DNA of 64,000 nucleotides from Sphaerisporangium sp040649355 (GTDB lineage: Bacteria; Actinomycetota; Actinomycetes; Streptosporangiales; Streptosporangiaceae): positions 47,736 through 111,735 of the forward strand of contig NZ_JBICTU010000028.1 of assembly GCF_043197795.1 (NCBI RefSeq). The letters are read 5' to 3'. The notes beneath the pieces were generated by a model. The model saw only the letters and a program-made list of their open reading frames with translations. It did no database searches and was not told the origin of the DNA. Numbering within the stretch: position 1 is the first letter of the stretch; each line of letters starts with the position of its first letter. The position numbers and the translations under genes were made by a program. Below are positions 26,209-33,607 of the stretch, in pieces.

Positions 26209-27510
26209 CTAGGTAAGGAAGTTCTTGAGCTCGAACACGAGCTTGCGGATATGGCCTGAGATCACCGGAGTGCCCAGGTCCTTGAGCTTCTGGCGGTACC
26301 ACGGGTCCACGCTCTGGGACCCCGAGCTGTTCACCGAGCCCACGGGGATGAACTTCACCCCCGAGCGGTGCACCGCCTCGAAGTCGCTGATCAGCGCGCG
26401 GTTGTCGTAGAAGTCGGAGATCCACACCATCACCGTGTCGCGCGGATCGGCGATCTTCGGCCGGGCCAGGGCCATCGCGGCGGTGCCGTCGGTGCCGCCC
26501 CCGAGCGTCGTGCGCAGCAGCACCTCGAACGGGTCGTGCACCCACGGGGTCAGGTCGAGCGCCCTGGTGTCGTAGGCGATCAGGTGCACGTCGACCTTGG
26601 GCAGCCCCGCGAAGATCGACGCGAGGATGGTGCAGTTGACCATCGCGTCCACCATCGACCCCGACTGGTCGACGACCACGATCAGCCGGGCGGGGGTGGT
26701 GCGGCGTGCGGTCTGCCGGTAGTACAGCCGGTCGACGTACAGCCGCTGGTCCTCCGGGCTCCAGTTGGTGAGGTTCTTCCAGATGGTGCGTTCGATGTCG
26801 AGGTTGCGGAAGACCCGCTTCGGCGGCACCGACCTGTCGATGACGCCCACGCTGGTCTTCTCGACCTGCGTGCGCAGCACCTCGGCCACCTCGTCGACGA
26901 ACCTGCGGATCAGCGCCTTGGCATTGGCCAGCGCGACCCCCGACAGGTTGGACTTGTCACGCAGAAGCTGCTCGATGAGCGACATGCTCGGCGTGAGCTT
27001 CCTGGCCAGGTTGGGGTCGGCCAGCACCTCCCGCAGGCGCATGCGCTTGACGAGCCCGCCCTCCAGCTCCGCCAGGACCGCGGCCAGCTCCTCCTCGCCG
27101 GGACGCGAGCGAAGCCCTCCCGGCTCGCACCCCATCGCGCGCTCGAACCAGCCCGCGTCCTGCTGCCAGCCCGCCAGCTCGCCCGCGGTGACGCTGCCGG
27201 TGCCCGTCGCGAACACGTTGACCAGCAGCTTCGAGACCAGGGCCGCACGACGCACCTCGCCCCCGCCTGAGTGCTCCTGCTCCACCAGCAGGTCGCGCAA
27301 CTCGGCGTCCAGCTCGGGGAAACGCTGCACCAGGGTGTCCACCGACACCCCGGGGTCGAGCAGCGCGGGCGGCAGCCCTAAGTCGTCGACGATGTCCACG
27401 CTCGCCGCCTCCAGCGTGGGCTGCTCGTCGGTGTCGAACAGCCGTGACAGCAGGCGCCAGTAGAGCACCTGGCGCCGGTTCTCGCCGGCGCCGATCGGAG
27501 ATTCGCTCAT
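26209..27510 (-). CDS. von Willebrand factor A domain protein (YehP-like), 433 aa
   Basis: The N-terminal half (~1-260) is helical, with charged repeats and the conserved segment RNLDIERTIWKNLTNW. The C-terminal vWA domain begins LIVVVDQSGSM: the MIDAS Asp281-x-Ser-x-Ser motif is intact, Thr is in GGGTDGTAAM and Asp is in VWISDFYD, so metal-dependent ligand binding is expected. Cytoplasmic. ATG 27508-27510 overlaps the upstream stop by 4 bp. The vWA and the downstream MoxR ATPase form the expected pair; the SWIM protein and DUF5682-like protein are the other conserved partners. Confidence 0.9.
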   Translation of the reverse strand: MSESPIGAGENRRQVLYWRLLSRLFDTDEQPTLEAASVDIVDDLGLPPALLDPGVSVDTLVQRFPELDAELRDLLVEQEHSGGGEVRRAALVSKLLVNVFATGTGSVTAGELAGWQQDAGWFERAMGCEPGGLRSRPGEEELAAVLAELEGGLVKRMRLREVLADPNLARKLTPSMSLIEQLLRDKSNLSGVALANAKALIRRFVDEVAEVLRTQVEKTSVGVIDRSVPPKRVFRNLDIERTIWKNLTNWSPEDQRLYVDRLYYRQTARRTTPARLIVVVDQSGSMVDAMVNCTILASIFAGLPKVDVHLIAYDTRALDLTPWVHDPFEVLLRTTLGGGTDGTAAMALARPKIADPRDTVMVWISDFYDNRALISDFEAVHRSGVKFIPVGSVNSSGSQSVDPWYRQKLKDLGTPVISGHIRKLVFELKNFLT

Positions 27511-28898
27511 CGCCTCAGCAGCCGTCCTGCCCGCTCGCGCAGCACGGCGACCACGTCACCGGCCCTGGCCTCGGCCTTGACGACCTTGGGATCGGTGGGC
27601 CCCATCGCCCAGTCGCCGTTGTGCGCGGCGACCGGCTTGCGCTTGACCGTCGCCACCACCGCCAGCGGCCGCAGCAGCCACCGCCCGCCGTCCCAGCGCA
27701 TCAGGCCGACGCACGACGACGACGCGGCCACCAGTTCGGGGGTGAGCGGGCCGCAGGCCGGTAAGCGGTCGACGTCCACGGCGAGCGTGTTGCCGCCCAG
27801 CTCGAACGCGCGGCCGTCGGTGGTCGTGTACCCCTCCACCAGCACGGGCTCGGCGACGCGTACCGGATGGCGGTCGAGGGGCGGCACCGCGGGCGCGAGC
27901 GCCTCGCCGAGCATGACCCGCGCGGTCGCGAACGGATCGGCCACCTCGCCCGCGCGGGCACGCTCCTCCTGCCAGACCAGGTCGCCTCCGGCCAGCAGCG
28001 GCATGTCGGTGATCTCCAGACTGCGATGTTCGGCCAGGGCCGCCAGCAGCACCGGAAACCCGCTCATCAGCCGCCACACCGCTGGGCCGGTGATCGTGTC
28101 GACCTTCGCCGCGGCCACGCTCAGCCGCACCAGCCGGGACGGCGAGCCGCCGCTGGATTCGAGGATGCCGTGGACCTGCGCGCGCACCACCGTGCTGTGC
28201 TCGTGCACGTCGGTCCCGAGGATCAGCAGCCGTCCCGACACCGGCTCGGCCCCGCCGTTCCACGCGCCGGCCCGCGACAGCAGCACACCGCGTGCCCACA
28301 GATCGGCCCACCGCCGGACGGGCAGCCGTTCCATCGTCGCGACCGGGCACGACGCGCGCAGCTCGGCCGCCAGCCCGTCGAGCAGCACCGAAAGCCCCCG
28401 CAGCTCCGGTATCGCCTGCGACGCGTCGAGCGTCCGGTCGGCGGCGGAGACCAGATCGTGGTCGACGCCCCGCCATCCGGCGATGGCCAGCTCGCGCAGC
28501 CAGCCCCGGCACCCGGCGAGCAGATTGCCCGCCACCTCCTCAGGCGCCGCCGCCGGAGCCTCCCACGCCGCCCGCGACCGCCCCAGCGCGGCGTCGAGGC
28601 GAGCGAGCAGGGCGTCGTGCACGGCGCCGAACAACGCGGACCGCCCACCCGCCAGCGCCGCCAGGTGCTCGTCGGAGACCGACCCGGCGATCACCTTCTC
28701 GGCCGCCTCGCCCAGGCGCTCACCGAGCGGGGTGGCCGCCATCGCGCCGGCCAGGGCCGCCAGCGCCGCGGCCCGCTCCTCGCCGAGCCGGGCGAACCCG
28801 TGCACGAGGGCGTCGTCGAAGCCGGCCACCAGATCGAGCGCCTCGTCGACCCCTGCCGGAGCGCCGTCGAGCAGCTCGCCAAGCCGCATGCCGAGCAT
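27507..28898 (-). CDS. Unknown protein of the MoxR/vWA/SWIM operon, 463 aa
   Basis: No family recognised with confidence. The N-terminal ~200 residues are Ala/Leu-rich helices; the middle (RLLILGTDVHEHSTVVRAQVHGILE) and the C-terminal part contain beta strands. There is no signal peptide, membrane span, nucleotide-binding or catalytic motif. In E. coli-type loci the SWIM protein is one long chain; here the short SWIM gene plus this gene may together equal it. The ATG at 28896-28898 lies in a TGATG overlap with the SWIM gene, and its stop overlaps the vWA start, so it is clearly an integral operon member. Confidence 0.75.
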   Translation of the reverse strand: MLGMRLGELLDGAPAGVDEALDLVAGFDDALVHGFARLGEERAAALAALAGAMAATPLGERLGEAAEKVIAGSVSDEHLAALAGGRSALFGAVHDALLARLDAALGRSRAAWEAPAAAPEEVAGNLLAGCRGWLRELAIAGWRGVDHDLVSAADRTLDASQAIPELRGLSVLLDGLAAELRASCPVATMERLPVRRWADLWARGVLLSRAGAWNGGAEPVSGRLLILGTDVHEHSTVVRAQVHGILESSGGSPSRLVRLSVAAAKVDTITGPAVWRLMSGFPVLLAALAEHRSLEITDMPLLAGGDLVWQEERARAGEVADPFATARVMLGEALAPAVPPLDRHPVRVAEPVLVEGYTTTDGRAFELGGNTLAVDVDRLPACGPLTPELVAASSSCVGLMRWDGGRWLLRPLAVVATVKRKPVAAHNGDWAMGPTDPKVVKAEARAGDVVAVLRERAGRLLRR

Positions 28899-29389
28899 CA
28901 ACGCACGGCTCCCATGGCCGGGAACCAGTGCAGCTCGGCCAGGGGATCGGTGCTGTCGGGCACCTCCAGGTAGGCAAGGTGCCGCAGGAAGCGGCTGAAC
29001 ACCACCGCCGCCGGGGTGCGCTCAGGCGCGCCGTTCAAGCAGCTCATCAGACGGCCGCCCTCGGGGACCTCGACCCGCAGGTAGCGGGCCACCCGGTCGA
29101 GGCCGTACTGCAGCACGGCCTCGCCGGCGAGCGCGTGGAGATGCTTGCACGGCGAGCCGTGCAACGCCCCGCACGGCCGGTTGTTGTTGGTGCTGCAGTC
29201 GTAGGTGTGGGTGCCGGCGGTGATCGACGAGACATAGACCCGCGCGACGTCGGACCCGCTCGACACGACCCCCTGCAACCGCCCGTCGGCCAGCTCGACG
29301 AAGGGAACCTTCGCCAGCTTGCGCGGCTCGACGGGCGGGACCACCCGCACCACACTGCACTGCTCCCACGCGGCTCTTTCCGCGACCAC
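28898..29389 (-). CDS. SWIM-like zinc-finger protein, first gene of MoxR/vWA operon, 163 aa
   Basis: Small protein with a Cys/His cluster near residue 70: C-x7-C then CKH (YDCSTNNNRPCGALHGSPCKHLHAL), resembling SWIM zinc fingers, whose core is CxC...CxH; the first pair is spaced differently here. Beta strands precede it (VVSSGSDVARVYVSS). SWIM domains bind DNA or protein. The start is chosen as GTG 29387-29389 because GGAGG lies nine bases upstream (29399-29403); a TTG at 29426-29428 has no such site. It heads the five-gene operon, with a 28-bp palindrome in the upstream divergent promoter region. Confidence 0.78.
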   Translation of the reverse strand: MVAERAAWEQCSVVRVVPPVEPRKLAKVPFVELADGRLQGVVSSGSDVARVYVSSITAGTHTYDCSTNNNRPCGALHGSPCKHLHALAGEAVLQYGLDRVARYLRVEVPEGGRLMSCLNGAPERTPAAVVFSRFLRHLAYLEVPDSTDPLAELHWFPAMGAVR

Positions 29390-29507
29390 GACCCTCGACC
29401 TCCAGCCTGAACGGCTCGCGGACGCCAACCGAAACGTCGGTGTCTACGCGAACGGCCGATCAATGATCAAGGAAACTACCCCACGCCACCGACAGTCCGC
29501 CGCGCTC

Positions 29508-29535
29508 CTCGATCGGCCGGCCGGCCGATCGAGGA
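29508..29535. promoter_or_regulatory. 28-bp perfect palindrome between the SWIM operon and PLP decarboxylase
   Basis: The sequence CCTCGATCGGCCGG and its exact reverse complement abut with no spacer. It lies in the ~200-bp divergent region, about 120 bp from the SWIM start and 55 bp from the decarboxylase start. It could be a dimeric regulator site or a cruciform. No regulator gene is adjacent. Confidence 0.6.
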
Positions 29536-29589
29536 TGGCCGGGTTTCCATCCAAGACGTTCTGGTCGCCCTGTCTCATAGGATTTCCGC

Positions 29590-30966
29590 ATGTACCCCCG
29601 ACTCGGTGATGATCTCGCCCGCACCGCGGAACTGCTCGAAGCGACCAGCGCCTACGCCGCGCGACTCCTCGCGGGCGTGACCGCACGGCCGGTCGCGCGT
29701 CCGTCCGCCGGGCACGAGCCGCTCTCACTGCCGGGCACCGGAGCGGGTGCCCAGGGCGCCATGGAGGCGTTCGCCCTTCGATGGGAGCCCGGTTTCGCCG
29801 CCAGCGCAGGGCCCCGCTACCTGGGCTTCGTCACCGGGGGCACCACGCCCGCGGCGCTGGTGGGCGACTGGCTGACCGGCGTCCTGGACCAGAACCCCAC
29901 CTCCCGCGTCGACTCCTGCGCGGCCGACCTGGAACGGGAGACGGTCGGCTGGCTCCGCGAGCTGTTCGGGCTCCACCCCGAACACCAGGGCGCCTTCGTC
30001 AGCGGTGCGACGATGTCCAACTTCGCAGGGCTGGCGATCGCCCGGGAGTGGCTGGGCGAGCAGCGTGGCATCTCGGTCGCCGAGCAGGGCGCGGCGGCGC
30101 TCGGGCCGGTGCGCGTCCTGTCTGGAACCGCGCACTCCAGCGTCTCCAAGGCGCTGTCCATGCTCGGCCTCGGCCGTTCGGCTCTCCGGCCGGTGGACGT
30201 CCTGCCCGGGAGGGAGGCCGTCGACGTGGCCCGGCTGGCCGAGGCGCTGGAGGAGTTGGGGGGCGAGCCCGCGATCGTGGTGGCCAACGCGGGGACGGTG
30301 AACACGGTCGACTTCGACGACCTGCGGGCGATCGCCGCCCTGCGCGACCGCCACCGCTTCTGGCTGCACGTGGACGCCGCCTTCGGCGGGTTCGCCGCCC
30401 TGTCCGACGACCACGCGCACCTGGTCGACGGGATCGCCGAAGCCGACTCGGTCTGCGTGGACCTGCACAAATGGCTGAACGTCCCCTACGACAGCGCCGT
30501 GCAGTTCACCCGCCGCCGCGACCTGCAGACGAGGGTCTTCCGGAACTCCGCCGCCTACCTCGGCCCACTGGGGGAGGACCCGGACTTTCTGCACCTGACC
30601 CCGGAGAACTCCCGGCGGCTGCGCGCGCTGGCCGCCTGGTTCACCCTGGCCGCGTACGGCCGCGAGGGCCACGCGGAGATCGTCCGGCGCGACATCGCCC
30701 TGGCCGCCCGGCTCGGCGAGCGGATCGCCGCGATGCCCGCCTACCGGCTGCTCGCGCCCGTCAGGCTCAACGTCGTCTGCTTCACCCTCGCCGACGCCCC
30801 CGAACGCATCGGCCAGGTGGCCCAGGCGATCACCGAATCCGGCGAGGCGTTCCTCACCACCACCGTGTACGACGGCGTGCCCGCCCTGCGCGCCGCCTTC
30901 AGCGGCTGGCGCACCACGGAACCCGACGTCGACAGGGTGGCGGAACTCCTGGAACGCATCACGTGA
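29590..30966 (+). CDS. PLP-dependent group II decarboxylase (aromatic-L-amino-acid/glutamate decarboxylase type), 458 aa
   Basis: Fold-type I PLP enzyme. The cofactor lysine is Lys294 in VDLHKWLNVPYD; the PLP-ring Asp/His are in HVDAAFGG, and SGTAHSSVSKA and NAGTVNTVDFDD are conserved pocket segments. The N-terminal substrate-domain signature (YLGFVTGGTTPAALVGDWL) fits amino acid decarboxylases, with DQNPTSR at the usual place. Cytoplasmic and of usual length. It stands alone between the SWIM operon and a convergent terminator. The exact amino acid cannot be told; some relatives act as aldehyde synthases or sphingosine-phosphate-lyase-like enzymes. Confidence 0.9.
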   Translation: MYPRLGDDLARTAELLEATSAYAARLLAGVTARPVARPSAGHEPLSLPGTGAGAQGAMEAFALRWEPGFAASAGPRYLGFVTGGTTPAALVGDWLTGVLDQNPTSRVDSCAADLERETVGWLRELFGLHPEHQGAFVSGATMSNFAGLAIAREWLGEQRGISVAEQGAAALGPVRVLSGTAHSSVSKALSMLGLGRSALRPVDVLPGREAVDVARLAEALEELGGEPAIVVANAGTVNTVDFDDLRAIAALRDRHRFWLHVDAAFGGFAALSDDHAHLVDGIAEADSVCVDLHKWLNVPYDSAVQFTRRRDLQTRVFRNSAAYLGPLGEDPDFLHLTPENSRRLRALAAWFTLAAYGREGHAEIVRRDIALAARLGERIAAMPAYRLLAPVRLNVVCFTLADAPERIGQVAQAITESGEAFLTTTVYDGVPALRAAFSGWRTTEPDVDRVAELLERIT

Positions 30967-30983
30967 CCACGCGGAACGCCCGT

Positions 30984-31017
30984 CAGCGGGGCCGGATCGA
31001 GGGTTCCGGCCCCGCTG
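30984..31017. terminator. Bidirectional terminator hairpin
   Basis: A 12-bp stem CAGCGGGGCCGG / CCGGCCCCGCTG with a 10-nt loop lies between the convergent decarboxylase and ThuA-protein genes. Confidence 0.75.
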
Positions 31018-31030
31018 GTCCCGGCGGTCA

Positions 31031-31424
31031 CCCGGCCTTTACGGCAGGGTCCATTTCTGGTTGGGGCCGGTGCCGCAGTCCCAGATCGTGACGGGGGTGG
31101 CGTCGGCGGGGTTGTTGCCGGTGACGTCGAGGCATCTGCCGGAGTTGGGGTTGCGCAGGGTGCCGTCGTTTTGGGGTGCCCAGTTCTGTGCGGCGGTGCC
31201 GTTGCAGGTCCATAGTTGGACTTTGGTGCCGTTGGTGGTGCCGGCGCCGGAGACGTCCAGGCATTTGCCGAGTGCTTTGAGCGTCTGGCCGGTGACGGTC
31301 CAGGATTGTGCTCCGGTGCCGTTGCAGGTGTAGAGCTGGATCTGGGTGCCGTCGGCGGTGGTGGCGGCGGCGACGTCCAGGCACTTGCCGGCCAGCCCCT
31401 TGATCGGGTCGGTACGGGACGCCG
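31031..31424. repeat. Direct repeat copy A: 394-bp ricin-module DNA
   Basis: Nearly identical to 33214-33607 in the same orientation (five mismatches counted by eye). It encodes the complete C-terminal ricin B lectin domain of the gene at 31039-33135, including the stop codon and a few bases beyond. Confidence 0.95.
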
Positions 31425-33135
31425 GGGCGCCCTTGACGAGGGTGAAGTCGTCCAGGTCGAACAGGCCGGTTCCTGTGCCGGTGTAGGTCAGGAAGAGCGT
31501 CTGCGCGCCCGAGGGAACACCGGCCAGATCGGCTTGGACGTCGGCGAAGGTCTCCCAGCCGCCGGTGTTCGGCACGTTCACCGTGCCGAGGACCGGGCCG
31601 GTGGCCGAGCCGGTCCTGACCTGGATCGCGCCGCCCGGACCGCCGGAGACGACCCTCGCCTTGATCTTGGTCACGCCGGTCAGGTCGACGCCCGCGTACG
31701 ACGACCAGTCGCCCGGATCGATGTAGCCGAGCGTCTTGCCGCCGTGCGCGCCGGCCTTGTCGAACGGCGAGGCGCCGCTCACCCCGCTGTAGGACTCCGC
31801 CTCGATGGTCCTGTCACCCGTCGCGCCGAGTTCCTTGATCCGGATGTGGCGGAACGCGGCGTCGTCGCCGTCCCCGTGGTTCTGGATGCCGATGTAGCCC
31901 TGCTGGAGGCTGCGCGCCGGGTCGGTGTTGGTGAAGTCGTTGATCTTGACGCCGTTGAGGAGCACCTGGACGCGCTCGCCCTCGACCAGCAGCTCGTAGG
32001 TGTTCCACTCTCCCGGCGGGTTCAGGGCGGCGTCACGGGCGGCGAGGTCGGCGGACTTGAACCCGTAGACGGATCCGGTGGTGTGGTCGGCGGTGTCGGT
32101 GGCGTCGATCTGGATCTCGTAGCCGTTGTCGACCGCCGACCAGGGGTCGGTGCTGGCGGGGAAGCCGATGAACACCCCCGAGTTGTCGTCGCCGGCCAGC
32201 TTCCAGTCGAGCTTGAGCGAGTAGGAGTGGAACTCCTTTGCCGAGTACCACAGCATGCCGAGGCCGCCGAAGGAGGACAGGGTGGCTCCCGCGTTGGTGA
32301 ACCCGCCGGGGCCGGCCTGCGACCAGCCGGTCGTCGACCCGTCGTACAGGTTGGTGTACCCGGTCTCCGGCCGGCAGTCCGCCTTGGTCTTGCCGGCCGC
32401 GTACCGGATGCCGCCGAGGAGCTGCGCCCTGAAGGCGCTCTCCGCGTACGACTCGGCGGTGTGCCCGCCGCCGGTGTAGAACGACCGTCCTCCGCCGTAG
32501 GACTTGCACCAGGTGATGGGATGGTCGCCGCCCATCGTGCCGCCGGAGTAGGACGACTCGTCGAGGGTGGCGAGCACGTGCGCGCCGGAGCGCGGGTTGG
32601 TCCGGTAGTTGTACCACTCGTCGGTGCGCGTCCAGGTCTGGCCGAGGTGCGCGGTCGCCGCGTGCGCCCGGTCCTCGGCCTTGACGGTGGCCTGCTGGAT
32701 GGCCGGGTGCGAGGAGAACCACGCGCCGACCAGGTCGCCGTAGAACGGCCAGTCGTACTCGGTGTCGGCGGCGGCGTGGACGCCCACGAAGCCCTTGCCC
32801 GAGCCGACGTAGGACTGGAACGCGCTCTGCTGGGCGGCGTCGAGCACGTCGCCGGTGGTGCTGAGGAAGACGACGGCCGCGTACTGGTTCAGGTTGGCGG
32901 TGGTGAACGCGCCGCCGTCCTCGGTCGCGTCGACGGTGAAGTTGTTCGCCGCGCCCAGGTCACGGATGGCCTGGACGCCCGCGGGGATCGAGTCGTGCCG
33001 GAACCCCGCCGTCTTCGAGAACACGAGCACCTTGTAGGCGGTGTCGGCCGCCGTCGCCTGGCCGGTTCCGGTACCGGCGATGATCGCTAGGGCGGCCGCT
33101 GCCAGGGTCAGGCCCCGGCGCAGGAGGTCTCTCAT
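31039..33135 (-). CDS. Secreted ThuA / DUF1080 / CBM6 / ricin-B multidomain protein, 698 aa
   Basis: Domains in order: signal peptide (~1-29); ThuA-like glutamine-amidotransferase-fold domain (~33-255; VLVFSKTAGFRHDSIPAGV, VGVHAAADTEYDW, GGDHPITWCKSYGGGR); DUF1080 / 3-keto-disaccharide-hydrolase-like lectin fold (~265-430; LYDGSTTGWSQ, EIQIDATD, GYIGIQNHG); CBM6 (~440-560; ESYSGVSG, TLGYIDPGDWSSYAGVDL); ricin B beta-trefoil (~570-698; three QxW-type repeats ending QKWTLP). It starts at ATG 33133-33135 behind GAGGGAG. Probably an extracellular enzyme acting on a glycoside or keto-sugar while anchored to polysaccharide. The downstream neighbour shares its CBM6 and ricin modules. Confidence 0.9.
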   Translation of the reverse strand: MRDLLRRGLTLAAAALAIIAGTGTGQATAADTAYKVLVFSKTAGFRHDSIPAGVQAIRDLGAANNFTVDATEDGGAFTTANLNQYAAVVFLSTTGDVLDAAQQSAFQSYVGSGKGFVGVHAAADTEYDWPFYGDLVGAWFSSHPAIQQATVKAEDRAHAATAHLGQTWTRTDEWYNYRTNPRSGAHVLATLDESSYSGGTMGGDHPITWCKSYGGGRSFYTGGGHTAESYAESAFRAQLLGGIRYAAGKTKADCRPETGYTNLYDGSTTGWSQAGPGGFTNAGATLSSFGGLGMLWYSAKEFHSYSLKLDWKLAGDDNSGVFIGFPASTDPWSAVDNGYEIQIDATDTADHTTGSVYGFKSADLAARDAALNPPGEWNTYELLVEGERVQVLLNGVKINDFTNTDPARSLQQGYIGIQNHGDGDDAAFRHIRIKELGATGDRTIEAESYSGVSGASPFDKAGAHGGKTLGYIDPGDWSSYAGVDLTGVTKIKARVVSGGPGGAIQVRTGSATGPVLGTVNVPNTGGWETFADVQADLAGVPSGAQTLFLTYTGTGTGLFDLDDFTLVKGAPASRTDPIKGLAGKCLDVAAATTADGTQIQLYTCNGTGAQSWTVTGQTLKALGKCLDVSGAGTTNGTKVQLWTCNGTAAQNWAPQNDGTLRNPNSGRCLDVTGNNPADATPVTIWDCGTGPNQKWTLP

Positions 33136-33213
33136 CGTGCGCTCCCTCTTGAGGGGTGATGGGCGCGGGAGGGTCTCCGGTGCGCGGTCCGGGCCGGGCC
33201 GCGCACCGGAGAC

Positions 33214-33607
33214 CCCGGCCTTTACGGCAGGGTCCATTTCTGGTTGGGGCCGGTGCCGCAGTCCCAGATGGTGACGGGGGTGGCGTCGGCGGGGTTGTTG
33301 CCGGTGACGTCGAGGCATCTGCCGGAGTTGGGGTTGCGCAGGGTGCCGTCGTTTTGGGGTGCCCAGTTCTGTGCGGCGGTGCCGTTGCAGGTCCATAGTT
33401 GGACTTTGGTGCCGTTGGTGGTGCCGGCGCCGGAGACGTCCAGGCATTTGCCGAGTGCTTTGAGTGTCTGGCCGGTGACGGTCCAGGATTGTGCTCCGGT
33501 GCCGTTGCAGGTGTAGAGCTGGATCTGGGTGCCGTCGGCGGTGGCGGCGGCGGCGACGTCCAGGCACTTGCCGGCCAGCCCCTTGACCGGGCCGGTACGG
33601 GACGCCG
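33214..33607. repeat. Direct repeat copy B: 394-bp ricin-module DNA
   Basis: Same orientation and phase as 31031-31424, offset 2183 bp. It encodes the ricin domain of the gene at 33222-36044. Its AT-richer wobble positions (many AAA, ACT, TGT-type codons on the coding strand) differ from flanking parts of the gene, suggesting a mobile or recently converted module. Confidence 0.95.
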
